Numbered from the stretch's first letter, positions 21,261 through 34,429 are shown. The stretch is 64,000 bases of DNA from Sclerodactyla briareus (GCA_026419785.1 JAODTK010002555.1:1-64000); one strand, 5' to 3'. The notes: generated by a model not told the origin, from the sequence alone. Numbers and translations are program-made.

Positions 21261-22392
21261 TTTAAAATGTCCTGCTCCAATGTGCACAACACTATCAAAG
21301 ATCGACATTAGTAACGTATAATGATCTATATGATATGCTTCCTGTTAGACGTCTTCGGTTTTTGGTCCCTTGCTTTGTCCCAGTTTCAACACCCCCCCCC
21401 CCCACCTCAGTCGACGTTACAAAACGAAAGCACGACAGCATGTAAGCTTAAGCCCCTTGTTCTTAAAGCTCCACTCCACCACCAGGCCCATTATCGCTTT
21501 CCTTCTACTGCAGGTGTTGTTCATTTCGATTATATCTATTTCGGTCAGCGAGACAAGCAAGCGTTACCCTAGATTTGAAGGGGTGGACGTATTGGACACT
21601 GTTTTGTTTATCCTGATGCGAACAGTCACACATTCGATTCCTCTGGTAAACAGGTCCTCTTCGGCTTGCAACCTCCCGAGATAAATGTGCTACACTGACA
21701 AAACAATAGATTATGGGCACGGTAGCTAATATAGTTACTGTAGAATAAGTGCCTACTGCTGAGGACTCGGAACTCGTACTCACTGAAATCAACCATGTTA
21801 ATCGGAGGCTCATACAGCACTATAGTCTCATAGTAATCACTGTCGATCCTTTGGATCTCAAGTGCTCTTTATCCAGGATGCGATATTGCAAATGGTACTG
21901 ACCGTTTTCAAAAGTGTTCGCACAGGGACCACTTTTTTGCACGTTTTGTTTTCAAAGGCTAACCTATTGTAAAGTTGGGGAATTTAGTTAAGAGGCATAG
22001 AATATGCAATAATAATTTTAGAATGCTCTTTTAGGATTTGATACACACTTCTCCAGCTCACTCTTGCCCATGTCTAATTCACATGTCTATACAGTCACTG
22101 TTGAAAAAATTTGAGCATTGCCTGAAGGAAACGAATTCCGCTTTGCTTTGAGTGAACAGATGAATGAATGAATGAAGTGAGTGAGTGGGGAGTTAGTGAG
22201 GTATTGTATCATCCGCCCTTGTCTGGCACTACTATATGTCAGTTCATGCGAGAATAGACGATGATTTTTCAGGAGGAGGATACGGACGGAGCGCTGAACT
22301 GTCAGTGTGATAACAGTTGCCCTTGCAGAATAGGTTAGTGCGTAACTACTTAGGCCTACCACATGTACATTTTGACTGGCATGAAAAATGTC

Positions 22393-22425
<33 letters not shown>

Positions 22426-22990
22426 AATAACGTTGAACGTATTAGGGCACGAAATCCATCTACAATAAATGTGTGCATGACACTAAAAGAGATGAACCAC
22501 ACTGCGGTCTTGTTGTGACAAACCTCAAATTCTTCAGAGACAATATGCCTCACCCTACAAATGTATCCGTTTATAATGTTCTGATAAACATTTTTTTTAT
22601 CTGGTGTTGGAGCAAAGCCCACATGTCCAGCGGGGGGGGGGGGGCAATTAAACATGTGGGACCAATGCACATCCGCACCCCAAATGGTTGATACGAACAC
22701 TGGGCCCGCCTGCCGGGTTTATGGCTAAGGACGAGTACTGACTGTGTCACAAATAGGCCTTAGCGGGGGGTGGCAATTCAGCAACCTCAAGGTGATCCCT
22801 CAATTCGTTGAGGCATAAAACTGACCATCTACCGGGACTTCCACGCAGAGACTACATGTTATCTGACGACATGTGTCTCTGGAAGTGAATACGATCCGGT
22901 TTCTATTGTTACAAGTGATTAATAAAAAGTGTCAGCGCTGACCGCGCGCTATGCGGGGAGGAGTTGATCACAGTGTAAAGTGTTGCAATA
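21261..22990. other. No gene recognised; simple repeats
   Basis: Only simple-sequence features are visible: a C run at 21,391-21,402, the (AAT)n tract listed separately and a G run at 22,632-22,643. Several ORFs of about 100 codons overlap each other on opposite strands and show no motif. Confidence 0.4.
22393..22430. repeat. (AAT)n microsatellite
   Basis: Eleven AAT/ATA triplets in a row ending in ACTAATAA. Confidence 0.95.
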
Positions 22991-22994
22991 CAGT

Positions 22995-23175
22995 GTGTAG
23001 GCCTATCTACGGAGTGCGAAACGTAACAGAATCCATAAAAGTTGGAATAACCCATCGAGAAAAGAATCAACCCTCGGACACAGAATCAACCCATCGAAAA
23101 AAAGAACCAACCATCGAAAACAGAATCAAGCCTTCAAAGAAAGATTCAACCCATTGAAAAGCGGATCAGTCCTAC
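22995..23175 (+). repeat. 20-bp minisatellite, plus-oriented copy
   Basis: About seven units of the type AGAATCAACCCATCGAAAA, preceded by GGAGTGCGAAACGTAACAGA. The same unit and the same leading sequence occur in reverse complement at 28,675-28,860. Confidence 0.85.
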
Positions 23176-24059
23176 CAAACAGAATCATACGTCCAATATA
23201 TACTCCATAGAACCTCTACCTCACAGGATTTTCAATGTATTGCCGCGCTCCTTCAAGTTTGAAACACTCCGCGCAGTCCTGGCGCGGAGTGTACAAAATC
23301 ATCAAGAATGGAAAATCGACCATCAGGATTTGGAACGCATCCCTGCTTAGTGATTCCTTGAAGAGTGATTTCTAAGATGCAATGCATGATTACATTGGCA
23401 GTTTTTGCCATGTGCTTTCGGCTAATAACTTATTTTTTTGGAGAAATGTCCTGGATTGTTGCTTTCAAGGGAGAGCTGTTTGTTTCTTACCCTCTCGTTT
23501 CTATTTTAAAATGGTAATTGTCCAATAGTAGTGTTGGTTGAATGGTTAGTGCGTTATTGTAATACGTCTAGGAGGAAATCGATATGTCCTCACATGTCTC
23601 GGATCACACTCGGCGATTAGGTATTTGGTGTCCCTTTCCTACGGTATTTGTTCAGGCGAGGCATAGAAGACTGCTCTTATAGCGCCTTTCTAATGGTGTC
23701 TAATTAGCTTCTGAATGACGACTGATTGGGGTCAATAGTCAGTTTTCTACCGTATGTCCAGGTGGTTTCTCGCAAATTTGTTGTATCTGTTGGATCTGTT
23801 TGGAATGGAATGTCGGCTAGCCGGGAATTTGACATACACATCTACGCCATGACACACTGTTTTCTTAATTCAGTCAGTCGAGACAAAAAATGATATCTCG
23901 ATGAGTTTAGTAAGAATATTTGTGTTTCCGGTTTGAAAACGTGTGTGCAGTTGACCAGTCTTCTGGGTGTGTGTGTTTTGGTGTAGACCAAGGGTCCTTT
24001 TTTGAGGAATAAACATGGGCGTCGATCCGTTTTTGAAAAGGGGGGGAAAAATAATAACA

Positions 24060-24830
24060 AAATTTTACAAGTCAGCCATCGGGAAATACCGGCGGGCGCG
24101 AAGCGTACAAAAAGAAAATTTTAGCTTTCTAAACCCCAGATCCCGAAACGCATTGCCCAGACTCGATAGCACCCAACCTACCTGTGTGATTTGAGTAAGA
24201 GACCGACGAAAAATGTTGTCATTGTGCATACTAAGCGGCTTACCGCATATCACACATTTATTTTTTATTCCTTTTCTGCTCTGGCTCATTCACGTGGGAT
24301 CCAGGGGTTGCCCCAAACGGTTCTGTGGAATCGGAGGGAGGAAAAGCCAGAGGCGTAGGGACCATTGCCAATTGGGGGAGCAGTCAATATTGGACGAATT
24401 TTACAGTCAGTCATCGAAGGAATACCGCGCGCGCGAAGCGCGCGACATTTTTTTTTGATGATTTCCGGGCATTTTATTCAAAAAAATCAGCAGGAAAGTC
24501 GCATTTCTTCACTGGGCCTTTCTCTTTCCAAATTCCCACGAATTTCCGCCCGAATTGTTCCATCTCAGGACAAAGGGAGGGGGGGGGGGCAGTCTGCCCA
24601 AGGCCTCTGAAGTTATTCGAGTGAACAAGATGATTCGAAGCATTACATCCATGGTTCAAACGCCGGGTTAGATAGAAAACGCCATTGAAATTATGCACTT
24701 TTGCCATTCGATTTAACATTCGAGACACTCGTGTAGGAAAATGGGTAATCCTTACGCCTACGCCTAGGGGGGTCCTAGATCTCAGCTGGGGTGCCGCCAC
24801 CTGGAATCGGGTACTTAAGAACAATTCTAA
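24060..24830. repeat. Dispersed repeat S, copy 1
   Basis: This is collinear with 40,540-41,120. Shared landmarks are GGCGCGAAGCGTA, GTGTGATTTGAGTAA, TTGTCATTGTGCATAC, CGTGGGATCCAGGGG, AAAGCCA.AGGCGTA and GGGTAATCCTTA. A nearby GGGCGTCGATCCG at 24,017 next to a G run may be its left end. The function is unknown and there is no ORF common to both copies. Confidence 0.7.
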
Positions 24831-25665
24831 CGCGATTATTGTTCGGGTAGTACAATAATGAATAAGTTTTGGCGATCATCAAATTATGATTATCACTGTG
24901 ATCCACCGCACACCCACTATAATGAAACTACCAGGTGCCACCTGTACAGTTCACAGGTTCAGTCACTTGGGGCAGAACAACTTACGAGACGAAAATGGGT
25001 AGTGGATTTCATTGCAGTTTATATGCATAAACTTATATCAGTACTGATGCGCGCGAAAATCCAGCCACCAAAGCCATGATTTTAAAAACTTTTCATTTTT
25101 ACTTTGCCCAAATTTCTTCCCTTATTATCAAAATTTGGGTGTGTTTTTGTTGTGTGTTTCATCTCAAATTATCTGAAACCGGCCGACACGTCGTGGATAT
25201 TATGACTGTTGCATAAGCTGGTTCTGTACGCATCCGTGATATTTACTTTACAATCTTACTAATAGTGGGCATAAGTTTCCAATATCCTAACTTGGGTTTG
25301 AAAAAATGAATGTGAAATAACTGTTTGCCAATGTAGCAATATACGGTTGTCTTGCTACGACTATTTCCAATCCAGGCGCAGGTCTTTGGGGGTAGTGACA
25401 CCCCAACGTTTTGAAGCCTCCGTACATTTTAACTCGTGACCACCGGGGGGACCCTCAACTTTCAGCAAGGAGAATTGGCTCCTTGACTATTACGCAAAGA
25501 CAATGTGATTGCCAGTGCAAGCTGTTTGAGCACATCAGTAAACAATTGGGTCCTCATGCCTTCGTAGGCGAGCCAGAATAATAAATTCGAAAGGAAGAAA
25601 ACAAAGTGCTGATGAGCTGGCTTAGGCGTACGGGACCCCTCTGTTTTTGCAGAACATGTTTTGCC
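24831..25665. other. No gene recognised
   Basis: Nothing assignable was found. The stretch separates the two copies of the repeat described in the next entry. Confidence 0.35.
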
Positions 25666-25679
25666 TAAAAAACAGAAAA

Positions 25680-25870
25680 GTAACAGCGCGCGAAGGCGCG
25701 GGAAATTTTTGCATGTCTTCCGGGCGTTTGATTGAAAAATTCAGGCCAGTCAGCGGACATTTTGGGCATTTCCTTCACTGAGTTTGCTTTTCCTGTCCAG
25801 ATTTCACCCGAATTATTGTCAATTTGGCCCAAATTTCTCATCTCAGAATACTTTGCGCTCTTCAAAGGGA
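25680..25870. repeat. Direct repeat of 24,425-24,600
   Basis: Shared phrases are GCGCGCGAAGGCGCG/GCGCGAAGCGCG, TTTCCGGGC.TTT, CATTTCTTCACTG/CATTTCCTTCACTG, TTCACCCGAATT/TTCCGCCCGAATT and CATCTCAG. The two copies are 1.26 kb apart in the same orientation. Confidence 0.6.
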
Positions 25871-28674
25871 CTACACAATTTGGAAGTCCGAGCCAGAAGT
25901 CAAAGCAGTTGGGTTTTACAATTAATGAATTGTGAACAACTATGTAGCCTAGTACTCTCGTCCAGACTGGGCGTAGACTCCCAATTGTTATTGGGTGAAG
26001 TGAAGGGATTTTCGCCCTGCGAATTTAGTAAGTGCCATGTGATTTTCATGTTGCAGAAGAAAGGAAAACGTAGAGATCCGTCAACTGAGGTCTAGATTTA
26101 TGTTTCACTCTGTCGGGCAGCAAGTGAACGTAAGACATTCGGACTAGGCGAGGCGGGCAACATTATGAGGGCCCTATGTGAGAGGGGTCTGGGCAGTCAG
26201 GGTTTTTACCCGTCACTCTGAAAGTTTTGGCTTCAGGTGCAAATTCATGCTCTAAATGAGATTTTGTACGAAAATGTGCTGCCCACCAAGGGCAGTAAGT
26301 TCTCTTCTTTTGGTTATGGGCCTGAATCCTACTTTCCATGGACCACCTTAGTGGGGTCTAGGGGAAAATGCGGGAAGTCAGACCGGTTAGCCCATTCTAG
26401 AGAACCCAGGTTAGAATTTTTCGTTTGCCTCGTAGGCTCGTACCCGTTTCTTTCGACGGAAATTGTGACTGAATTTTACAAAGTTGTTCGAATTTTGGTG
26501 CAATTCATGAAGGTAGAGAACCACACAAAAGTCGAAAAGTGCTAATTTCGCACAGTTCCTGGTATAGTTTATAATCAATGGACATTTTATTGTGAATGTA
26601 CCTTTGTTTAAAAACAACAATAGATAGTCTCACTTAGTTCACTCTGAGTGAGAAACTTGCCAAAAAAGCTCCATTATCGCCAGAATCTACCTTAAAAATG
26701 CATCGCCAACGACATACAGAAGCAACAGTCACAGGTCGTCTGCGAACATTGGGTTCGGAATAAAGTACACTGTGGTCTTTGTGAGGGCTGCTTTCTGAAT
26801 ATTTTCAAGGACACAACAGCCACGAACGGATACGTGTGTAAAAATACATGTTTCGTCTTCGAGCGAGGATCAAAAAGTGGGGGGGGGGGGACATTTGATA
26901 TGATGTCCCCCCAATTCGAAAAGGGGGGGGGGGACGTGTCCTCCTGTCACCCCCCCCCCCCCGATCGACGCCCCAATGAGGAATAAACGGGACATTCAGG
27001 AAAATCATAATTTTTTAGATTGTGAACATGCACAAATTTCCATTCCTGTGTTTTGGTTGTACCGATTAGAACATGACTTACACCAAAGAATTGCAGACTC
27101 AATATAGTATACATTGCTTAGTGATTTCATTACCTGTATTTAGGTCGTCCTAATCCATCTAACAAAAGTAAATTAATTCAACATTCAAGGCCATCGTACT
27201 TTGTTAGTATTAACCACACTCTCCAATTCAGCTGAGTGTTCAGCATGTATGAAAAGATACAGAATGATACAGCAATAACTCGGATGACTAAATATATAAC
27301 CACAAGTCCATACAAGTGTCGAATAGGCCAGTATTGCACGATTTCACGGTGCACTGTCAGCGGAGGCGGAGGTTTGGGGAGGGGGGCGGAGCAAGTTTTC
27401 GACGGAGTGGGCCAGACTGATGCAAAGATTTTGAGTCTCACTCTACCCCCTACGTCAACAACTGCATTTTCTATGTTTTGGTTGTTTGTCTGTTGAGTCA
27501 GGAAAAACCAGTGGTATAGACGCTTCGGGAAGGAGTTTCCCCTCCCCAACAAATTGAACATTGATCTTTTCCAGGGACATGTCAAAGAGATCCATATAAA
27601 GACTTGTACACCCTATGCTACGGTTGTATCGTTTGTAGGATGATAGGTGGATGTATAGCTGATCCCTAAACTTGAGCGATAATAAGAATAAGATATAAGG
27701 GCGCGCGAATTTTCAGCTTGTTAATATACGAATTTCCACGAGGTTTATAGGTTGGAAATAATAATACTGTCGGGGCAATCGGCACTCCTCGAGGTGTGTA
27801 ATTTTCACATACCCTCTCGGGCTACCCGACAAAATTGGGAATATTCCCTCAACGGGGGGGGGGGGGGTGGGGGGGCATGTCCCCTCCGCCCCGCTGGCGG
27901 CACTCTTGTGTCACCTGCATAGCCTCCCCCACACGTCCATGCTTGCCATATGAAACAGGATGTAATGACCTTGCCGCACGGTCTGGGTTGTGGATTTCGT
28001 TCAAAGTGCTAAATAGCCAACGTGTTAGTCTTTTCTATGTAATCGTCATTACATTACATAATTTTTCTGTTGAATGAGTTCCCAATTGGTAAGTAACATG
28101 TAGTGGTTGTTCACCTATGAAATTGATCAGTCATTCGTTTAGATACTGTTAGTCTTATTCTCTGACTACCCACTCTTCGCATACCCCTCCAACTAGTAGC
28201 CCTCACTCTATTACATCACTCCACATCCGCCCTCTCATCCTCTTCGCCACCGTGACCTCCTTTACAACAGACTCTCTGTATTAACACACTTCTCACACTC
28301 CCCCTTTCAACAAAAGACCACCTCCCCTTCTCCTCAACATTCAATTCCACCACCTACATAATAAACAAATTTGCGACAAGGACTCATATACACGCAGGGT
28401 TTGCGTTCTTGTTTTTTTCTTGACAGTTCGCTGGCTGGTTTTGACCACCCCTTTTCTGTTTTCGACACCTTGATTCCGGTTGGACCCCCCTGTTCCTGTT
28501 TCGGACGTCTTGATTCCAATCCTTATGGCTGATTCCCATTTTGATGATTTTGTTACCCTCCTCGCACCAGGACTACGCGTGTATCACCTTGAGGAGCACG
28601 GCAATACAATGAACATCCTGTTACGGTGGAGGTCATGTAGTATCAATGACGTACTATTTCTTGTTTGGATAGCT
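25871..28674. other. No gene recognised; paired G/C homopolymer runs
   Basis: At 26,878-26,962 a G run, a second G run and a C run are followed by GATCGACGCCCC, the inverse of the GGGGCGTCGA ends seen at 24,017 and 40,463. It may be a transposon end. A similar G run sits at 27,855. No coding motif was found in either strand. Confidence 0.4.
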
Positions 28675-28860
28675 GATTCCGCTTTTTCAATGGGTTGATT
28701 TTCTTTGAAGGCTTGAATTCTGTTCGATGATTGATTCTTTTTTCGATGGGTTGATTCTTTGTTCGATGGGTTTATTCTGTTTCCGATGGGTTGAATTCTT
28801 TTTTCGTTGGGTTGATTCCCAAATTTGATGGATTTTGTTACGTTTCGCGCTCCGTACCTA
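28675..28860 (-). repeat. 20-bp minisatellite, minus-oriented copy
   Basis: About seven units of TTCGATGGGTTGATTCTTT, ending in TTACGTTTCGCGCTCCGTACC. This is the reverse complement of 22,995-23,175, including the flanking unique sequence. Confidence 0.85.
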
Positions 28861-29580
28861 TCTTACCACCACTGTAGTAGTGACTTATTATCTTCCACAT
28901 AATGGCACTGTCTGAGCATACAGCTGGCGCCATTGCTGGTTAATCTGCCAATTGGGTAAACTTCATCATTTCAAAAACCCCGAGTATGTAGTGATGGACA
29001 TTAACTTCTACTTACTTCGGTATTAATCTGGCGATGCAACGGCAACATATCTCGATCGACTTGGATCCACCGGATTGATGTTCGAGGTGTGACCTATATT
29101 GTAACTAATTTCTACTGATTAACAACCCGTTTATCCCCGAGAAAGAACATTTTGACTAATCATCTGGTACATTCTGCGGAAGATATGTAGGCATAACACA
29201 GCGAATTTCTCATCACGATAAGTGGCACAATTTTTCTCAACCCCCTGTATGGAACGATCATGTGAGCCAATGATGCGGCAACTGTAAAATCTTTAAGGTA
29301 TATACTGTAGGATATACATACTGGACCTTCTCTGCACTTTATGTTGGATTTTGTTTTTATGAAATGGACTCGTCCTGTCCGCAGAACGGCTAATCTGGTA
29401 CATATCTGCCACCCTGGCCTTGTAATAGTGCGCCATGCCGACTTTTCCCTTGTGAAAACCCTTCGAAAAGGCCACACCGTCAATCTGACTTCGACTGGGT
29501 CCGAGCTGAGGACCCGCGAGAGATGGAAGAATATCGCTGCTATCCCACCGGAAACGTCATTCATGTAGGCTCAACTCTTC
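28861..29580. other. No gene recognised
   Basis: ORFs on opposite strands overlap at 29,160-29,568 (134 and 75 codons). Neither has a recognisable motif, so neither is called. Confidence 0.3.
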
Positions 29581-29604
29581 GACGCATTAGTGCCCTTGTC
29601 TACT

Positions 29605-30235
29605 AGTTGGCTGGTAACGCGAATGAGAACTATGACTGCTTTCAATCACGGGAAAGCATTCATAGACTCCCTCTTCGTGTCTTGTCCCACTATTGACTGG
29701 GTAATCGCGAGAAAGAACTATAACCGCTTTTACAGAAAAGCGTTCATAAACTCTCCACTCTCATTTGAAGTGCTATTGTCCGACTGTATTTTGCTGAGTT
29801 AATCGCGAGAGACTAACTCTATGACCGCTTTCACAGGAAAGGATTCAATAACCCCCACTCTCTTTGAATGCTACTGTGTCCAGACTGTATTGGCTGGGTA
29901 ATCGATAGAACTAACTATTACCGCCTTTAACAGTAAAGGATTCATATACTCACTCGGTCCCTGTCTGACTAGTTAGCTGGGTAATCGCGAGAGATGAACT
30001 ATTACCGCTTCATTCACAGCAACGCATTCATAGAACTCTCATTGAGTGTCATGTCCGAGTGTATTTGGCTGTGTGATCGCGGGTTGACACTATGGACCGC
30101 TCCATGGGGAAGCAATTCACAACGTCATTGGAGTGTCACGTTCGACTGTAGTTGGCTTGGTTATCGCGAAAAAATAACTATAACGCTTTCGCATGGAACT
30201 CATTCACTCTCTTGAAACGCCACCACCTCGCCGCT
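29605..30235. repeat. ~90 bp tandem repeat, about seven units
   Basis: The unit core is GGGTAATCGCGAGAAAGAACTATAACCGCTTT. Cores start near 29,611, 29,699, 29,796, 29,897, 29,979, 30,072 and 30,158, so spacing is 82-101 bp. Units also share AAAGCATTCATAGACTC and a GTCCGACTGTATTTGGCT segment. Length variation between units is mostly small indels. Confidence 0.85.
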
Positions 30236-32130
30236 GTCATAGCACAAGCTCCCAGTTATGCTGACCTGCTGACAGAACATTATGAAATCTTTGTCAGATA
30301 TCCCCGTGTGTCCTCAAGAGGCCCCAGAAAAACATAGCTCCTGATGATAAAGTTCATGCGAATGCCCAAAACGATCCTAGGAAGGATACCGAGTAAGGAT
30401 AACCCAAGTTACAATGGAATCTCCGAAGTTGGCTATATTAGAAAGTTCAACCTAAATTAATACAACTGTAATCTGCAGTTCATATACACTGCGTCCATAT
30501 CACAAATGCAAATGATAAAATCCAATCTGTCAATTTTATGAGCGCAGTAGAACTCATATGGAAATATATTGATCAACTGACAAGATGGGGCAATTTCAGA
30601 AACCCGGTTTTGCTATGCAATGTTTCAAATTGGGCCAATTTGCAATTTTTTGAAAGTATTTGCAACGGTGTTCAGAGTAAAACAATGTCAGTTCGAAAAT
30701 CTTGTTCAAAATGAACTATAGATAGGATGCCGCATAAAAACTCGCAACTCTTTCAAAGATATTGAAGAATCATCTCAATACTTTCGAAGTGTAGACCCTT
30801 CTTCGTCCGTTTGTTTCATGGTTTGCCAAAGAAACGCATTCACGATGCAAGGTCTCTGGGCAGCCTCTGCATCATTCCCTTCTGAGCCATAGATTCTCAA
30901 AAATTCTCAAAAGTGAGATTGAATATCGCAACAAGGCAACACATGCTAGAACCTCCGCATTGGGCTTGTGGGTTTTTTTCATATCCTCTTCACCTCTATC
31001 ACCTTCACCTGTACAAATCTGTTTCATGACCATTGGCCTTCAATGGACATACGATTTATTGTGTACTTTTCAGTTGAACAATTCAGAGTGTATTTTGGGG
31101 TTGATGTAGAAGGTCAACTGAATGCGTCCAGTCCAAACCCGAAGTTCATACGATTTTCCGTTACGGCGTTACAGTCCTTTGAAGTTGTGCGTGTGTATTG
31201 CGCAAGATCGAACAGCAATCCCATCATGCAATATGAATGATGTCATACTTGCCACAACCCTGCAAACAATCTTCGCTTCCTCTTGAATTTCACACATTAT
31301 TTTCACTTCGAAAAGCATTTAGTCTATGGGAGCCGATTGCTGTAGTGGGTTTGTAGGCGGTCGGTACTGACTTGTTGGTGTGAGAACGACCACGGCACTT
31401 TTGCTGAATGTTGACTTATTCTTATTCAATCAATACCAATTGGAAACTATGAAATACATAATATAACTTCCTGGGTTGTCAAGTGTGACTCAAGCGTTAT
31501 TGCGCATTGGGGTTCTCCCCAATTTCTCTACCAAATGGACCAAATTTCGAAGGCCGATAACTCCACATATGAACATCATGTTGTATCCAAGCCTGCAATT
31601 GTCCTTTAACAGAGAGTATATGTTCGAATCCAGTGTAAGCCCTAAATGCTGATCCCACCCCAAATTGGAGGTTCGTTGTCGCCTTCTCAAGAGAGGGGCT
31701 TACAAGAATCTATGAGCTTGTGTTTGGTGCGTGGTGTGTGGGGTGTGTGGTGGGGACCCAGTTAATATCCATAACTGAGAACAGCGACACAGATGACAGA
31801 TTAACAGATGTTTACTTTCAATTTCGTTTCATTCATAGAATTCTGAGATCGAATTTATTGTTATATTTATTGCAAATGGTGGACAGTCCAGTTTTGCACT
31901 CTTTGCCGCAAGCATTCTTTGGGCGGGTACCCTTTTGGTCGCCGGTTCATTTTTTTAGAACAACTTTTCTTGATCGCCGACATCCAATGGATTATGAATG
32001 AAGTAATTTGGAGGTCCTGTAATTAAGTTGATTAAGATATATAAACCCTTTTTTCATATGGTTGTGTTCTGAGTAACGTAACGGTTATATGCGTGCATGC
32101 ATTATCGAGTTTCATGGAAACGTTGACAAA
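30236..32130. other. No gene recognised
   Basis: This is 1.9 kb with only short, unassignable ORFs; the longest is 93 codons at 31,720-32,001, with a Phe/Leu-rich middle. There is no internal repeat. Confidence 0.35.
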
Positions 32131-32136
32131 GCTATA

Positions 32137-32138
32137 AA

Positions 32139-32184
<46 letters not shown>

Positions 32185-32350
32185 CACACACACACACACC
32201 ACACACACACACACACCACCACACACACACACACCACACACACACACACACACACGCACGCACGCGCGCGCGCGCGCAACAAATAAACACACACACACAC
32301 ACACACCACACACACACACACACACAACACACACACACACACGCACACAC
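32137..32350. repeat. (CA)n microsatellite with a CG core
   Basis: About 210 bp of CA dinucleotides with scattered single-base breaks. An alternating GCACGCACGCGCGCGCGC core is centred near 32,265. The purine-pyrimidine alternation is prone to Z-DNA. Long ORFs on either strand here are artefacts. Confidence 0.95.
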
Positions 32351-33250
32351 ATGTGAACGGAGAATATCACCATAAACGTAACCTGTCTTGGCCCCGCTAA
32401 AATGTTATTGTGAATTCTCCTTCTCTAGCAACCCGTCACTTCGAAAGAGGTGAGCTTGGTGATCATGGAGAGATGTCCACCCGGATGGCACCACTGGATT
32501 GCCGTCCTGCGGAACGGCGCCTCATCAGGAGGTCAGAGATCGGAAGGTATGCAGGAACAGGCAAAACAGCAACTGGACTTGCGACGAAACGGATGAAGCC
32601 AGACCAAACTGAGGTGAATTGCACGCCTATAAGTCACAACGCGCAGCAATCCCGCTAACGGAAAAATTCAACCAAACTCTTATAGGCCGGCCAGATGCTG
32701 AGCATCCCAAACATGCTCACATTTCAGACGAACACAAAATGGTCTTTTCTTCAACGTTCCATTCGCTGATGATCAGACAATAGAAACGTCATTTCTTTTC
32801 AGCGGACAGGAGGGGAGGAGGAACACCGTAGTAAGAAACATAATTAAAGGGGAAAGCATTTGATGCGGAGTCCTTCAAAGACTACCATCAATTTGCTGTA
32901 ATCCGTAACCCGTGCTCACGTCTCGTAGCTGCTTGGAATCACTTCGCTCAGCATCTGGTAACGACAGGGACGAAGCATGGGCCGAAGAGAACATAGATAA
33001 CCGATCAATGAACTCTTTTGAAGACTTCGTGAGCGTTCGTGTACCCTGGCGGGACCCCTTTTTTTTTTTAAAAACAAAAAAAAAACAAAACAACGTTTGA
33101 GCAGGAACCCCATCTCCAATCGCAGGTCGGAATGCTATTCAACTAGAATGGTAAAGTTCAGCACTGGAACCAGCTGCTCGTATTCGAGAAGTGGAACGAG
33201 AGCTTAGACCAGCTCGTCAGTAGAGTAAACACTGACTTGAGTGGTTTGAA
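32351..33250. other. Unassigned; possible upstream part of the next gene
   Basis: An 82-codon ORF at 32,410-32,658 is rich in Arg/Glu/Ala and has no motif I know. A T/A homopolymer stretch lies at 33,058-33,092. I cannot say whether an exon of the glycosyltransferase-like gene is here. Confidence 0.25.
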
Positions 33251-33285
33251 GATGCTACTTGCCAGAACAAAAGTCGTGTCGTGAC

Positions 33286-34303
33286 ATGTTCTCACCAACG
33301 CGTGGGAGGAAGATGGTAAATTTATATGCGTTAGATTATTGTGTTCTCGGTTACTCAACCAAGAGGGACTCTCGTTTGGCTCCAACGTTTAGTTTCGATG
33401 CTGGTACACTAGCTCAACGATTCGCTGATTGTTCTTCCCGAATCGATCAACGTCGTGTCCAGGTCTTGAGAGAGAGAGAAAAAAGGGATTGTGTCATGCA
33501 TACCTATTTCCAGTCATCGGATGAAACAAAGGATCGCCTTATTCACGAGAAGACTATCGACGCGTGGGAGGAGCCTGGAAAACGGCGGGCTGGAGAAACA
33601 AGAGTACTGAGTGAGGATGACGCTAGACGTCATCCCCAATACCTTGAACTCCGGGAGAAGTTTGAAGCGCTACCGACGCTCAACAGAAAGGAATACGAAA
33701 TAGCTTGTTTCGTCAGGCACGTAGCAATGGCAGCTATTGGCGGGGGCTGGATGTGCGGTACGGTGTCTACCGTTTTACATGCCGCGCGTTTAGAACCATT
33801 AAATGGTGGAACTTCACTGTATATCAAAGATTCATACCCGCTCTCGTCTCTGGAGTGCTAGTGAACGAATTCTCGCGGATTGCCAATCTCATGGCTGACT
33901 TGACTATAAAAACAATCTCAAAGCTGAAGGCAATTTCCATGTATCAGATATGGTTGTGTTGGGCAAATTAATGGGTAAAGGCGCCTTCAACTCAGCGAAT
34001 ACCCTAGTGTCACCGATTAACGTTTTCAATAGGACATCCATTTGTGAAAGCCATTCACCCAAGGAAATTATACCAGAGGTTTCCCGAGTCACCGTGGGTA
34101 AATACAATATTGCTCATGCCTCAATGGGCCAGTTCCGAGAAAGAGCCAACGCAAACGCGCTGTTGCCAGGAAGTTCGTGGAATGACAAACGGTTTTTGTT
34201 TTTGTTTAAACAAAAAAGAGTTCGCCCTCGAGTACGTATTCATGACAGAGTATACCAATATCTCAAGAAGGAGTGTCACATTGCCGGTAAACGGAACGAG
34301 TAA
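33286..34303 (+). CDS. Glycosyltransferase-like protein (GT-A fold, sugar-binding DXD type), frameshifted
   Basis: Three plus-strand frames follow one another: 33,259-33,757, then about 33,757-33,960, then 33,950-34,303 to a stop. In order they read HEKTIDAW, RVLSEDDARRHPQYLELREK, NRKEYEIACFVRHVAMAAIG, GGGWM, FTVYQRFIPALVSG, then a C-terminal segment ending in HIAGKRNE. The pattern of an 'AW..aGW....L...dA..HP' stretch followed by 'AMAA.GGGWM.DYDV' resembles small GT-A-type glycosyltransferases that bind nucleotide-sugar through a DXD motif. In this copy the DXD segment is disrupted just after GGGWM; the partial copy at 44.1 kb retains GDYDV there. A pair of compensating indels near 33,565 is evident against that copy. 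No signal peptide or membrane segment is visible, so an upstream exon is possible. The ORF's nominal start at 33,259 is TTG; the first ATG is at about 33,286. It could be a real gene with assembly errors or a pseudogene. Confidence 0.5.
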
Positions 34304-34425
34304 CACTATCCGTGATTCTGCTTTTCAAATTATCAAATTCGTCGAGAAAGGTTTGTAGCGGTCGGGATTATACTATTTTTATATTTATATTTCCGAAGAA
34401 GTCACAATGAATTCATGAAGACGAG
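34304..34425. other. Sequence after the glycosyltransferase-like gene
   Basis: Short AT-rich stretch (TATTTTTATATTTATATTT near 34,373). No AATAAA signal was seen. Confidence 0.3.
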
Positions 34426-34429
34426 CTTG

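Noticed and set aside
29605-30235. Possible CRISPR array (regular ~90 bp repeats)
   Set aside because: Repeats are long, diverged and contiguous, with no short identical repeat plus unique spacer, and the DNA is clearly eukaryotic.
32032-32373. Cys/Val and Thr/His ORFs on both strands
   Set aside because: Same artefact in the shorter (CA)n tract.
33286-34303. Idea that the glycosyltransferase-like ORF is a transposon protein because it occurs twice
   Set aside because: Two local copies do not make a transposon; the motifs match a glycosyltransferase pattern and no transposon ends surround either copy. A genome-wide copy count would settle it.
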